DNA of 64,000 bases from a virus (IMGVR_UViG_3300042508_000665:1-64000); one strand, 5' to 3'. Counted from the stretch's first letter, positions 14,416 through 23,591 are shown. The notes: generated by a model from the sequence alone, not told the origin. A program made the numbers and translations.

Positions 14416-16347
14416 ATGCCTAAATTAGCTCTAAAAGATTGGATAATTAACACACTTGGTATAGGAGAAGCCAAGAATGCTGCCCATTATCGGGAAAAAT
14501 GGCTACGTGACAATCACCCGCACAGACTTGCCGAAATAATACAGGCAACAAATTTCCTCGATATAGATAGTAATCTTTCATTTAGAATATTTTGCATTCT
14601 AAACGACGTAGAATCAAAGCCTATATGCGACCGCTGCAATGCAAAACCAACTAAATTTTGCAATGGGAAAATTCAAAAATACTGTTCCGTAGAGTGTGCG
14701 TCTTCTTCGCCGGATAGACAAAAGAAGCGAAAAATCACTAATTTAATGAAATATGGTGTAGAGCACGCACAGCAAAATGAATCGGTAAAAAGAAAAAGAG
14801 AGCAAACGTGTTTGAGGATTTATGGAGAAACTAATCCGACTAAAAATCAGAATGTTAAAAAGCTAATATCTGAAAAATCAAAGAGTGCACATTCTAATAT
14901 CGACCATTCCGAATACGCTAAGAGATTGGAGAAATATAAAAAGACAAATTTAGAGCGCTTTGGCGTTGAATTTGCTATTCAGAATGAAAAAATAAAAGAG
15001 AAGTCTAATAAAACATGCCTTGAAAAATATGGAGTTGATAATCCTAGTAAATCTGAAGAAATTAAAAACAAAATTAAAAATACGAACATGTCTAGGTATG
15101 GAGTTCCATGGGGTTTATCTAACGACGGCATACGAAAGAAGATAGTTAATACCTTAAAAGAAAAGTGTGGAGTAGAACATCCATCACAAATACCAGACGT
15201 GCGACGGAAGGCAGAACAAACTACTCTTGAGAGGCTGGGAGTGTGTTTTGCTGCTCAGTCTGATGAAATTCAAGAACGTATGCAGCAAAAAATGTTAGAA
15301 AGATATGGTGTCAAATGGGCAACTCAAACACATATTCCGCCAGATTCTATTATAAAATTAAATGATATCGAATGGTTAAAAAATGCGAATCAAACCAAAT
15401 CTTTGACTGAGATATCAAAAGAACTTGGTGTTGGTGACGTAACTGTGGGGATCTATTTTAGGAAACATGGTATAGAGCCAATATATCATTATCGCTCATC
15501 AGGTAAGATTGAACTCTGCTCATTTCTAAAAGAATCTGGTGTGGTAGATTATGAATGTAATATTCGCGGAATAATAGGTAAAGATGAATTAGATATTTTT
15601 ATTCCGGAAAAGAGGATTGCAATTGAATATCATGGGATATATTGGCACTCGGAAAACATATCAGCCCAAAATAGAATCAAACATTTTAAATTATGGCAAA
15701 AATGTCATAATAAAGGTATAAGACTCTTTCAAATATATGAGCATGAATGGTTAGATCCCCAAAAGAAACTTATCTGGAAGAATATTCTTTCGGCATCACT
15801 GGGAAAATTTGATTCTATATATGCCAGAAAGTGTTTTGTGATTGAATTAAATCCAAAAGAGGTCAAAACATTCTATGATTCAAACCATCTACAGGGAATG
15901 GTGGGAGCAAGCAGTCATTTTGGTCTTTTATATGAGGGGCGGATTATAGCTGCAATGTCTTTCAGAACATCTAAGGGGCAGTCTGAACTTATAAGATTCT
16001 GTTCATTGCTAGGAGTCAGAGTCGTTGGGGGCGCGTCTAAGCTTCTTATGGCTTATGTTAAAAAATATAAACCAAAAGAAATTGTTACCTTCAGTGATAA
16101 TAGATATTCTTCCGGAAATCTTTATAATACTTTAGGATTCGATGCAGTCGCTAATGTGCCTCCCAGATACATTTATGTTCACGGCAATACACACGAAGAG
16201 ATGCATAGGCGTTCTTTTCAAAAGCAATATTTAAACAGAATCATACCCAATTATGATTCATCTTTAACTGAATGGGAGAATGTTAAGCGGTCTCTTTGGT
16301 TACGTATTTGGGATGCTGGTAAAATCAAATGGATTTTAAAACAATAA
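14416..16347 (+). CDS. Freestanding homing endonuclease (Vsr-like/EDxHD type) with YGV repeats
   Basis: 643 residues. N-terminal zinc finger (C71, C74, C90, C94), then eight repeats of about 23-46 residues built on (K/R)YGVxxxxQ (at about 113, 135, 181, 205, 228, 250, 274, 297), a helix-turn-helix (about 328-355), and a Vsr-like nuclease core with D393, E404 and H411 (LDIF...IAIEYHGIYWHSE). The C-terminal 200 residues resemble an accessory domain found on such enzymes. The repeat array probably reads DNA. It lies antiparallel between the capsid genes 23 and 20, a typical homing site, and appears intact. SD GAGAG upstream. Confidence 0.75.
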   Translation: MPKLALKDWIINTLGIGEAKNAAHYREKWLRDNHPHRLAEIIQATNFLDIDSNLSFRIFCILNDVESKPICDRCNAKPTKFCNGKIQKYCSVECASSSPDRQKKRKITNLMKYGVEHAQQNESVKRKREQTCLRIYGETNPTKNQNVKKLISEKSKSAHSNIDHSEYAKRLEKYKKTNLERFGVEFAIQNEKIKEKSNKTCLEKYGVDNPSKSEEIKNKIKNTNMSRYGVPWGLSNDGIRKKIVNTLKEKCGVEHPSQIPDVRRKAEQTTLERLGVCFAAQSDEIQERMQQKMLERYGVKWATQTHIPPDSIIKLNDIEWLKNANQTKSLTEISKELGVGDVTVGIYFRKHGIEPIYHYRSSGKIELCSFLKESGVVDYECNIRGIIGKDELDIFIPEKRIAIEYHGIYWHSENISAQNRIKHFKLWQKCHNKGIRLFQIYEHEWLDPQKKLIWKNILSASLGKFDSIYARKCFVIELNPKEVKTFYDSNHLQGMVGASSHFGLLYEGRIIAAMSFRTSKGQSELIRFCSLLGVRVVGGASKLLMAYVKKYKPKEIVTFSDNRYSSGNLYNTLGFDAVANVPPRYIYVHGNTHEEMHRRSFQKQYLNRIIPNYDSSLTEWENVKRSLWLRIWDAGKIKWILKQ

Positions 16348-16375
16348 AAAAGGGAGCCGAAGCTCCCCTTTTTAT
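16346..16375. terminator. Bidirectional intrinsic terminator between the endonuclease gene and gene 23
   Basis: GGGAGC (16352-16357), CGAA loop, GCTCCC (16362-16367), followed by CTTTTT on plus and, on minus, by TTTTTT (complement of 16346-16351). It serves both convergent genes. Confidence 0.9.
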
Positions 16376-16392
16376 TTCTATTTGTTTTTAGA

Positions 16393-17706
16393 TTAGAGAA
16401 TGTTCTTAATCTTAAACTTACGATACCAAATATTAGTATTTGCTGTAAATGCACCAGTGCTATTACCAGCAAGATTACCGAAAGGTGACTCAACCATGCC
16501 GTATCGTGTTTTAAACGCGAGTGATGGTTGATAAGACTTAGGATCGGTAGCTTGGAACATTTGGAGTGGTGTATATGGGCAGTAGAAGAATCCAGCATCC
16601 ATCGGACTAGGACCACGATACCCAACAACAGCGAAGTTTACATTAGATGGGATATATGGGTCGGCATATACTTTCCATCTTCCCATTAAGGAACCTACGA
16701 AAGTACGTCCAGACTCTTCAACACCAATGTCAACCTTAAGAGCATCAGTAGCATCAAGCAATTTAGCCATTGAAAGGGCTGCTGCTGTGTTGCTATCACA
16801 GATGACGATGTTACCAATTCCTCTGCGAGTTTCACGAGCAATCGCATTAGACTCACGTGCAAGCTGTATGATAAGACCTACATACTTTTCTGCATGGAAA
16901 CGTCCATCAGCATCTTCATTAAGGTCAAACTCACCAGGAGTTGCAAGTCCAGCATCCTGACAACCAACTTTAGCGATTAAGTAGATAGTGCGGATAACTT
17001 CTCTGTTAATTTCGCTAAGAAGCTCAGTGGCTACAATCTCAGCAAGCTCTTTTTGAGCGTCGAGACCATGAACTGCCATAAGATCTTGCATTAATTCGTG
17101 GGTATATGCTGCACGAAGGGCGCGAGTCTTAGCTTCAACTGGTATACGATCGATGCTAAGAGCCATTTCGGGCATATCAGGTGAAGCACCACCAGTTCCG
17201 AGAGCCTCACCAGCGACAGTTGAAGAACCAACACCGCGAGAGAATCCAACATCGAACGGATCGATTGTTGCGGAATGTGTGCCTGTACCAGCGTAATCGG
17301 TATCTGCTTCATTAAACAAAGCTTCCGTACCGCCCTGAGTCCCATATTTGGCTTTCAGTGCAAATACATAAGATTGTGGCTGATTCATCGGCTGCACACC
17401 TGCTACATCAAATGCCATCATATAAGGTAGCGCACGACGTAGCATGGTCATCAATGGAACTGTAAACCCTTTTAAATTTGGGTTTGCGTCCGGAAAGCCA
17501 CCCTGAGAGTTAGCTGGGGCGTCTTCGGTGATGAACTTTGCGTTAAAGTCGCGATATACGGCATTAGACTTAAGGTCCTGCAACTGATTCTCAAGCAGAA
17601 CGGCAAGTACTTTTTCTTTATACTCACTTAGCTTAGGGAACGCCTGGTGGCGAAGAACCCCTTTCCAACTTTCAACGAGTACTCTTGAAGTCTCATTCTT
17701 TATCAT
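16393..17706 (-). CDS. 23: Major capsid protein gp23
   Basis: 437 residues with the gp23 core: TVPLMTMLRRALPYMMAFDVAGVQPMNQP, the RTYVGSLMGRW-like segment and the C-terminal WYRKFKI. The first ~65 residues are the region removed by gp21 in T4-like phages (acidic site near FITEDA). It forms the head hexamers. A strong SD (AGGAG) follows a late promoter located at the end of gene 22. It is shorter than T4 gp23 (521), with the insertion domain reduced. Confidence 0.95.
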   Translation of the reverse strand: MIKNETSRVLVESWKGVLRHQAFPKLSEYKEKVLAVLLENQLQDLKSNAVYRDFNAKFITEDAPANSQGGFPDANPNLKGFTVPLMTMLRRALPYMMAFDVAGVQPMNQPQSYVFALKAKYGTQGGTEALFNEADTDYAGTGTHSATIDPFDVGFSRGVGSSTVAGEALGTGGASPDMPEMALSIDRIPVEAKTRALRAAYTHELMQDLMAVHGLDAQKELAEIVATELLSEINREVIRTIYLIAKVGCQDAGLATPGEFDLNEDADGRFHAEKYVGLIIQLARESNAIARETRRGIGNIVICDSNTAAALSMAKLLDATDALKVDIGVEESGRTFVGSLMGRWKVYADPYIPSNVNFAVVGYRGPSPMDAGFFYCPYTPLQMFQATDPKSYQPSLAFKTRYGMVESPFGNLAGNSTGAFTANTNIWYRKFKIKNIL

Positions 17707-17739
17707 TTAAAAAACTCCTATCCTTTAATGGAATGTAAA

Positions 17740-19029
17740 CTATTTATTGCTTTCAATACCCGCTGGGATTAAATTTGCAATTAAATCTGCTTCAGTTTTC
17801 ACTGAAGGGACTTCTTTGCGAATACCTCCCCTTAAGGCCAAGGTTTCATTTGTTTCTTGAATACTTTCAACTTTATTAACTGCTTTAGGCATGAAAGATT
17901 TTTTCATTGCAGTCACATTTTCTTTGAAAGTGTCTAAATCCTCAGCCTTGATTTTAGCAACCACGGCTCGGAAATTTTCTATCTCAGTGAGCGGAAGCCC
18001 TTTTGATGCTTCTTCGATAATTAAAGCTCTGTCTCGAAGAGAGACTTCCTTTAGTAAATCTGCATTTTCAGAAACGAGCTTATTGGACTCACTTGTCAAA
18101 GTGGCGATTTTATCTTCATACATATCAATTAGCTGTGACGATATGTCCACAGTTTCGATATCAAACGTCTCAACAAGTGTTTTCACACTTTCAAAAATTT
18201 TCTTTGCAACCTTTACTTGTGCGGTTGTAAACAACTTAGGCTCATTTTGCTTCCGCCAAGTTTCAACAACATATTCTAAGTAATGGCTAATTTGCTCATT
18301 TAACTTCTCTTCGCGAGTTAGAATGATCTGCTCATATTTCTTACTGAGAACCTGTTCTGCTAAACGAACTGCCTTGCTAATTCTAGCTTCAGCGACTTCT
18401 TTAACTGATTCGTCGAAAAGTCTCTTGAGAACAACGATTTGTTCAGGCGGTAGCGTTTCCGATCCCGGAAGAGGTTCATTTTGCTTCCCTTCTTCCTGTT
18501 CTTCTCCCTCGTTGGCGCGAGTTACCACGTCCTTAACTTCTTCGTCCGACAGGCCAACGTTGTGCGTGGCTGCAAAATCGTTATTTTCAGATTCACCATC
18601 CTCAGATTTGTCGTCTTCGTTTTCCTCATCATCTGAATCTTCAAGTTCTTCGCCCTCTTCCATCATGCGAATAATCTCAGCAACTTCGGGGTCTATGTCG
18701 TTTTCAAGATCATCACTAGAAACTAGAGCGTCGGCTGAGAGATTGCCCTTCCCCTCGCCAGCTTTAGGCTGATCTGGTATTGGAGATGGATCGGGAAGCG
18801 GTGTTCCGGATGCTGCCAATAGATCGGCTTCTGGAAGAAGAAAATCGCCCATTGGTTCTTCGAGTTCTTCTACTTCATCATCAAGCAAACCATCTAGCTC
18901 TTTACCAGAGACTACTCGATTTGCCTCTGCTCCTGGCTGTTTGGCTGGTTCGCTACTCGCTACAGCTAGTGCCGGATTAGCATCACTTTCTCGAAGCAAA
19001 TCTAATAATTCGCTTACTTTCTTGCTCAT
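17740..19029 (-). CDS. 22: Prohead scaffolding core protein gp22-like
   Basis: 429 residues. It ends just upstream of 23, the same place as T4 gene 22. A very acidic, low-complexity first half (Glu/Asp runs at about 45-60 and 120-165) is followed by a long coiled coil (about 210-400). Composition and position fit the head scaffold, which is digested by gp21. Sequence identity alone would not identify it. It is longer than T4 gp22 (269). SD AGGAG. Confidence 0.75.
   Translation of the reverse strand: MSKKVSELLDLLRESDANPALAVASSEPAKQPGAEANRVVSGKELDGLLDDEVEELEEPMGDFLLPEADLLAASGTPLPDPSPIPDQPKAGEGKGNLSADALVSSDDLENDIDPEVAEIIRMMEEGEELEDSDDEENEDDKSEDGESENNDFAATHNVGLSDEEVKDVVTRANEGEEQEEGKQNEPLPGSETLPPEQIVVLKRLFDESVKEVAEARISKAVRLAEQVLSKKYEQIILTREEKLNEQISHYLEYVVETWRKQNEPKLFTTAQVKVAKKIFESVKTLVETFDIETVDISSQLIDMYEDKIATLTSESNKLVSENADLLKEVSLRDRALIIEEASKGLPLTEIENFRAVVAKIKAEDLDTFKENVTAMKKSFMPKAVNKVESIQETNETLALRGGIRKEVPSVKTEADLIANLIPAGIESNK
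17741..17748 (-). promoter_or_regulatory. Late promoter (AATAAATA) for gene 23
   Basis: It overlaps the stop codon of gene 22. A leader of about 30 bases with AGGAG follows, unlike the leaderless late genes. Confidence 0.65.
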
Positions 19030-19040
19030 TTTTAAAACTC

Positions 19041-19391
19041 CTATAGTTCTTTCACTCTAACAAAAAAATCTTGCTCGAAGGTTTGTCCGTCCTCGGTTTC
19101 AGCAAGGCATTTTATGTGATAATCGTGTTCCACATCGCCACCAACGATAGTGATTCTCGCTTGCGTTGAATACGGCGCTTCAATTTGAATACTGGCCTGC
19201 TGAAGAATGTCATCCCCATCTTCTTTTTCACTCGGATGGGCAATATTCCATTTTTCGGCAGAAAAACTAGCCGTTACAATCCTACCAAAATAGGGGAGCA
19301 CTTTATCGGAAAAGTCACAAGCAATTCTGACCTCTTCCGACGGCTGCTTTATGAGTGAGCGTTGAAACTCCGGCACAATCCAGTTCTTCAT
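19041..19391 (-). CDS. Small beta-rich structural protein (fiber-tail-adaptor-like)
   Basis: 116 residues from the second of two consecutive ATGs; with the first it is 117. Beta-sandwich pattern: SFSAEKWNIAHP, ILQQASIQIEAPYSTQARITIVGG, then YHIKCLAETEDGQTFEQDFFVRV. This resembles small Ig-like phage structural proteins called fiber-tail adaptors. The late promoter box ends three bases before the first ATG, so a leaderless start at the second ATG is likely. A head or neck role is also possible. Confidence 0.5.
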   Translation of the reverse strand: MKNWIVPEFQRSLIKQPSEEVRIACDFSDKVLPYFGRIVTASFSAEKWNIAHPSEKEDGDDILQQASIQIEAPYSTQARITIVGGDVEHDYHIKCLAETEDGQTFEQDFFVRVKEL

Positions 19392-19397
19392 CATTTC

Positions 19398-19405
19398 TAT
19401 TTATT
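19398..19405 (-). promoter_or_regulatory. Late promoter (AATAAATA) for the gene at 19391
   Basis: The predicted RNA start falls at the tandem ATGs at 19394 and 19391. Confidence 0.6.
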
Positions 19406-19472
19406 GTGCTCGATGTGGAGATGAAAAATGTTTGCTACTTATGCCATTTCATATCACCACTAAAGTGTCATT

Positions 19473-19781
19473 TCACACCATTTCCGTTTCTTGCTTACGC
19501 CCGAAAACTATTGTTTTACAGTGGCCTCTAACTGGCTCTAAACCTGTAATTTCTGTAACAAATATTCCAGGTTCGAACGCTCTGCTCTTTATCACTTCAA
19601 CATTTTCCTCATTATCAATATTACATCTAAGAATAATTGAAGAATTTACCTCTACTGTAAAATTTTCAAATGATTCATCAAGAATAGAAGTTATTATCCC
19701 ATAAAGAGGGTACACTTTACCTACTTCTACCTGTCCCTCTTGGATGTTCAATCCATACTTATTAAAGAAATCTTCTGACAT
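19473..19781 (-). CDS. Hypothetical phage protein of beta-rich type
   Basis: 102 residues from the ATG at 19781 (AAGG upstream). The in-frame ATG at 19820 is less likely because the GGTAAT-class promoter predicts RNA start near 19812. The pattern ILDESFENFTVEVNSSI followed by IKSRAFEPGIFVTEI is seen in conserved T4-like phage proteins of unknown function. Confidence 0.55.
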   Translation of the reverse strand: MSEDFFNKYGLNIQEGQVEVGKVYPLYGIITSILDESFENFTVEVNSSIILRCNIDNEENVEVIKSRAFEPGIFVTEITGLEPVRGHCKTIVFGRKQETEMV

Positions 19782-19818
19782 TGTTTGACCTTTACAAGAA
19801 AGTAGCCCCGATATCTGC

Positions 19819-19853
19819 ATTATTCCTCATCTTGATATCTGGCGAGCATTACC
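19819..19853 (-). promoter_or_regulatory. GGTAAT-class promoter
   Basis: Minus strand: GGTAATGCTC at 19853-19844, AATAAT at 19824-19819, standard spacing. It decides the start of the downstream gene (19781 rather than 19820). Confidence 0.55.
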
Positions 19854-19873
19854 CTGCGAGGGGCGTGAAGAAC

Positions 19874-19881
19874 TATAAATA
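19874..19881 (+). promoter_or_regulatory. Late promoter (TATAAATA)
   Basis: Exact T4 late box, 34 bases before the ATG at 19916. Confidence 0.7.
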
Positions 19882-19915
19882 GCTTTTGTTCTTTAGTTAC
19901 GAAAAACTTGTATAT

Positions 19916-20281
19916 ATGAAAAAATTCACGAAATTCATCGCAGAACAGAGGGTCACTACATTCGATTATTCTAAAGAGCCTAATTCGACCATAGGCGCTG
20001 TGAATGTAGATAAGCTCGTCAAAGTGGCTTCAGTGCTGCTTGATGGTCCAATTACTTCAAAAAAGTTTAGATTGGCAGTCGTTTACGTCAATCCCCGTCG
20101 CGATGATGGAAGAACGCTTGACGTATTTCCATCATATGGAAGTCCAGCTTGCTCTTCTGTAGAGGAACTCAGAGCATTGCAGCCTGATGTTACTGACATT
20201 CATGGAGTAATTCCAGAAGCTATTAATACATTTGAGCAATCTCCCTTATACAAGAATTTGACGTCATCCGAAGGTAAATAG
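19916..20281 (+). CDS. Hypothetical protein, 121 aa
   Basis: The ATG at 19916 is chosen; the frame is open back to 19886. Begins MKKFTKFIAEQ, a start style common in T4-like late proteins. VVYVNPRRDDGRTLDVFPSYGSP suggests a beta core. Late promoter upstream. No family recognised. Confidence 0.5.
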   Translation: MKKFTKFIAEQRVTTFDYSKEPNSTIGAVNVDKLVKVASVLLDGPITSKKFRLAVVYVNPRRDDGRTLDVFPSYGSPACSSVEELRALQPDVTDIHGVIPEAINTFEQSPLYKNLTSSEGK

Positions 20282-20325
20282 CCGCTATACAGGTTTAGAA
20301 TCCAGCAATCCTTATTTTTTTAGCG

Positions 20326-20333
20326 TCTAAATA
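20326..20333 (+). promoter_or_regulatory. Late-type promoter (TCTAAATA)
   Basis: The box ends 12 bases before the ATG at 20346. The first two positions differ from TATAAATA. Confidence 0.5.
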
Positions 20334-20345
20334 TCTTCAAGCAAC

Positions 20346-20570
20346 ATGAAAACATTTCTTCAATGGCTAACAGAAGATGGAAGTGTAAGTGGAGCTTCGG
20401 GTGAAGTTACTTCTGGAGAAGGCTTACCTGCCAATAACATAGGAAGTGGAAATATAGATTTGTATTCACTTCCTTTAGGAATGGTAAGAAGAAAAGGCGG
20501 AAAATATGGCAACAAGAGGTCCGACAGAATTAGAACTAAGCGTACTCGCAGGATACAAACCACCAATTAA
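20346..20570 (+). CDS. Hypothetical protein, 74 aa
   Basis: Begins MKTFLQWLTED, as many small late phage proteins do. A Gly/Ser-rich middle (SGASGEVTSGEGLPANNIGSG), then a basic tail (KRSDRIRTKRTRR). It overlaps the next gene by 65 bases in another frame; the tail may thus be dictated partly by the other reading frame. Function unknown. Confidence 0.45.
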   Translation: MKTFLQWLTEDGSVSGASGEVTSGEGLPANNIGSGNIDLYSLPLGMVRRKGGKYGNKRSDRIRTKRTRRIQTTN

Positions 20571-20877
20571 ATCTATTCAATCCTTGCGAAAGGATATTTT
20601 ATCAATCAATCAACTTACAAATGCCCTCAAGAGCTACAGAACAAAACAAGACGAGCAATATTTAAAACGTTCGGTCAATCTCATTATTATTCTCTCTAAT
20701 GTTTTTGAAGCATCCACTCTTGAATATGCATTATACGCAATAATGCCAAAGGATCTTTGGCCTGAAGTAGCTACGTTATTATTTGTATTTAAACTTTCTA
20801 CGAGCCGGAAACACGTAGATGAAGATTTAATTCGTCTTATAAAAGATTTACGAGTAGAGCGTAGTACGCAACATTAA
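20506..20877 (+). CDS. Hypothetical helical protein, 123 aa
   Basis: SD AAGGCGGA before the ATG. Begins MATRGPTELELSVLAGYKPP; the rest is predicted alpha-helical. Its start lies inside the preceding gene, suggesting translational coupling. The stop overlaps the convergent gene at 20874 by 4 bases. No family recognised. Confidence 0.55.
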   Translation: MATRGPTELELSVLAGYKPPIKSIQSLRKDILSINQLTNALKSYRTKQDEQYLKRSVNLIIILSNVFEASTLEYALYAIMPKDLWPEVATLLFVFKLSTSRKHVDEDLIRLIKDLRVERSTQH

Positions 20878-21563
20878 GACCAGAGATATTCTCGCAAGCT
20901 AATTAGCTTTAATAAATTATTCTTATCTTCTTCGAGATATCCATTCTCAATATCACACATCTTTTCTTTCAAACTATCCCACATTCGTTTTTCATAATCG
21001 CTCAAGATAACTTGTCCGAAATAGAAATCATCGTTATTATATATTTGCACCAATCGTCGCTCGAACTCTGCACAACCAGAAGCCTCATATGGTTCTTCTC
21101 TAAACGGTCTTTTACATTTCCACCATATATACAATTCTTTAATCTCACCCCAACATTTATTATCATCCTCGCTGTTATGCGAAATAAACTCATCTATATT
21201 TAAGTTAATCCGCCAATTAAGATAATCTATGCCCTTTCCGATTGAGCGTACGGGTGGTAGAATCATGTTAAAAGGCCATAGCTCCTTAAAGGCTTTTAAA
21301 CATTTTGTTTTCCTACTTTCAGATTGAACTTCATCATCTAATTCCCAATTCATTGAAGCGCATTCGATTTCCACAAAATCAACAAGTAATGAAAAGCATG
21401 CGTGAAGCATTCTTTCATCGATATCTCGATATCCTGGTACTAAATCAGTTTTAACAGTATGATATTTTTCATATGTGCGATATGCGATTTGTCTTTCCAA
21501 ATGTTTTAGGTGCTCAAGCGCATCGCGAATAAGTGTTTTTATTTTATTTCTTATTTTATTCAT
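20874..21563 (-). CDS. Conserved phage protein of unknown function
   Basis: 229 residues from the ATG at 21563, four bases after the nrdJ stop; an upstream in-frame ATG at 21614 would lie inside nrdJ. Conserved-looking core: LVPGYRDIDERMLHACFSLLVDFVEIECAS, then GEIKELYIWWKCKRPFR. Similar proteins occur in T4-like marine phages. Co-transcribed with nrdJ. No catalytic motif is evident. Confidence 0.6.
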   Translation of the reverse strand: MNKIRNKIKTLIRDALEHLKHLERQIAYRTYEKYHTVKTDLVPGYRDIDERMLHACFSLLVDFVEIECASMNWELDDEVQSESRKTKCLKAFKELWPFNMILPPVRSIGKGIDYLNWRINLNIDEFISHNSEDDNKCWGEIKELYIWWKCKRPFREEPYEASGCAEFERRLVQIYNNDDFYFGQVILSDYEKRMWDSLKEKMCDIENGYLEEDKNNLLKLISLREYLWS

Positions 21564-21567
21564 ATTA

Positions 21568-23502
21568 TTATAGTCCAACATCTGCAACCTCGCATGAGTT
21601 ACCAACACACGCAAGTTCTTGGGATGATGTCGTCGTATCTACTATTTCATAATCAGACAATTTAGACCAATCGACATTCTTTGGCATCTTTTCTAATAGA
21701 GCCTCGTACTGCTCTTTAGAGCATTCTTGAAACGGTGCTTGTTTGTAAACAAAGTCGCTATAAGGTAAAAATGAAATACCGCAGATTTGATTAAAATGTT
21801 TGTAAACCCACGCAGAAACTTCTATCCATTCATTCTCCCTAACAGAGACGGTCACTGAGGGGTTATGTTCGCACCAATTTTCATAATAAGCTTGCCAAAT
21901 ATTTAAGTGTTCTAGCGCGTTGATTTTCTCCTTTGTAATGCAATTATCTGGTGCTTTTATTGGAAATGAAAACACCGTAACGTTTTCGGGTTTCATCACG
22001 CAAGATTCGTATGGAAAACCTATATCCTTCATCATCTGACAAAGAGGATCTTTATTATCTGCTCTTATTGTGCGAATATAGTATTCGGAGTGTCGAGGGT
22101 GAATTCCAGATGCACTATCGACCAATGCTGAAACTGTACCACTTGGTTTTACGCAAGTTACTGCAACAGATGGATTTATTCCGAACTTCCCCGCGAGTGA
22201 GCGATTTATCTCGATTGCAAAATCTCTCATTTCTCGCAAGAACTCTTTAAGTTCTTCGGTAACAGTGGCAGTAAACGAATTATCCATTATGCCAGTAAGT
22301 GATACGCCAAGAAGTCTTTCTTCTTCGCAATTCATTTTCCACTTCTTTGAGATGTATTTGAAATCAGTCATCGTTGACTGGATTGTACCTAAGATGGTTG
22401 CCACTTTAATCTTACGCTTTAGAGTATCTTTGGTATCTTCTGCTCTTATTACCACTTCAGATAGGTTGCAAAATTCATTTGATCTCAACAAGATTTCACC
22501 ACACGGATTCGTTCCGAAGTTATGATTAGGTTCCCTTCGCCCGAACTTCTCTGCTTGCTTTTGTGCTGATACTCTATTAAAAATACCTCTTTCGCCAGAT
22601 TTACTATCATATAAAGACTTCCACTCGTCCATAAAAATGCCCACATCTGGCATTTCAGTATAGGCAGCGGAATTGTTAGCTAATGCTCTTTGTCCATTAT
22701 CATTCCACCATTGCCCATTTTTAGCATGGCGCATACGATCATCGGAAAGGTTGGATAAAGATATAAGAGCCGAGCGTCTAACGCCACCAACAACAACGAC
22801 TTCAGCAATTTTGCATACAATATCGTGACATTCAACCGACTGTAATCTTCGACCTTTAGCTTGCTTAAAAATGCGAACGATAAAGTTAAATAACTGAACG
22901 AGTGGTTCTGGTCCCGATGCTCTACCGCCGAATGTTTTTAAAGGTGAACCTGCGGGTCTTACTTTTGAAATGTCCCACCTTGGAATTTGACCAGTGTAAA
23001 GCATGGCGATTAATTCTTTTAAAGCTTTCGCCCATCCGATTTTGCTATCAGCAACGATTATTGTTGTATCTGTTTCATAAAGTTCTTCCGGAATTTCTGG
23101 TAGTTTAGATACAAATTGCCGCTCTACGCTGAATCCAACTCCAGTACCATTCATTAGGACGTATAAGATTTCATCAAATGCTCTCGGAGAATCTATCGAA
23201 ATATAAGAGCAATTATATCCAGCAACGTGACATCGCTCTAATGCCGGTCCTGCGGTCATAAGGGCTCGCATGGAAGGCATAACTTCTAAATTTAAAACAG
23301 CATCTTCCAGTTCCTTCCATTCATTATCAGAAAAAGAGAAATTATATTGCTGCTTTAAATGTTTTTGAAAGAAGCTAAAATATCTTTTTACGGTTTCATC
23401 CCAAGTTTCTCGTCGATTCTTTTCAGGAAGCCACCTAGAATATCTACTTAAGTGAATGTAAGTTTGATAATCAGTTGGGAGATTTTTAGACATATTTTCC
23501 AT
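21568..23502 (-). CDS. nrdJ: Adenosylcobalamin-dependent (class II) ribonucleotide reductase
   Basis: 644 residues, the length and layout of monomeric class II enzymes such as that of Lactobacillus leichmannii. Catalytic set: C98 and C345 (redox pair), C334 and E336 in NPCGE, and a C-terminal Cys pair (ACVGNSCEVAD) that reduces the active site. It makes deoxyribonucleotides using host adenosylcobalamin and, unlike class I, needs no oxygen. No small subunit is needed. A second ATG at 23493 is an alternative start. Confidence 0.93.
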   Translation of the reverse strand: MENMSKNLPTDYQTYIHLSRYSRWLPEKNRRETWDETVKRYFSFFQKHLKQQYNFSFSDNEWKELEDAVLNLEVMPSMRALMTAGPALERCHVAGYNCSYISIDSPRAFDEILYVLMNGTGVGFSVERQFVSKLPEIPEELYETDTTIIVADSKIGWAKALKELIAMLYTGQIPRWDISKVRPAGSPLKTFGGRASGPEPLVQLFNFIVRIFKQAKGRRLQSVECHDIVCKIAEVVVVGGVRRSALISLSNLSDDRMRHAKNGQWWNDNGQRALANNSAAYTEMPDVGIFMDEWKSLYDSKSGERGIFNRVSAQKQAEKFGRREPNHNFGTNPCGEILLRSNEFCNLSEVVIRAEDTKDTLKRKIKVATILGTIQSTMTDFKYISKKWKMNCEEERLLGVSLTGIMDNSFTATVTEELKEFLREMRDFAIEINRSLAGKFGINPSVAVTCVKPSGTVSALVDSASGIHPRHSEYYIRTIRADNKDPLCQMMKDIGFPYESCVMKPENVTVFSFPIKAPDNCITKEKINALEHLNIWQAYYENWCEHNPSVTVSVRENEWIEVSAWVYKHFNQICGISFLPYSDFVYKQAPFQECSKEQYEALLEKMPKNVDWSKLSDYEIVDTTTSSQELACVGNSCEVADVGL

Positions 23503-23522
23503 ATTGCGTGAACTCGTTGGTG

Positions 23523-23561
23523 AAAAAAAAAAGCAAACACACTTTTTATGTGTCTGCTTTT
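23523..23561 (-). terminator. Intrinsic terminator after the antitoxin gene
   Basis: Minus strand: AAGCAGACACA, loop, TGTGTTTGCTT (one wobble), then ten Ts (complement of 23523-23532). It isolates the antitoxin-like gene from nrdJ. Confidence 0.9.
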
Positions 23562-23591
23562 GATAATGTTGTTATTTAGCGTTATGTTAGG

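Noticed and set aside
18323-18980. Plus-strand frames inside gene 22
   Set aside because: Ser/Leu-rich shadows of the acidic scaffold codons, without start signals.
19782-19820. Start of the 19473 gene at the ATG at 19820
   Set aside because: It lies upstream of the predicted RNA start; the ATG at 19781 has an AAGG site and fits the promoter.
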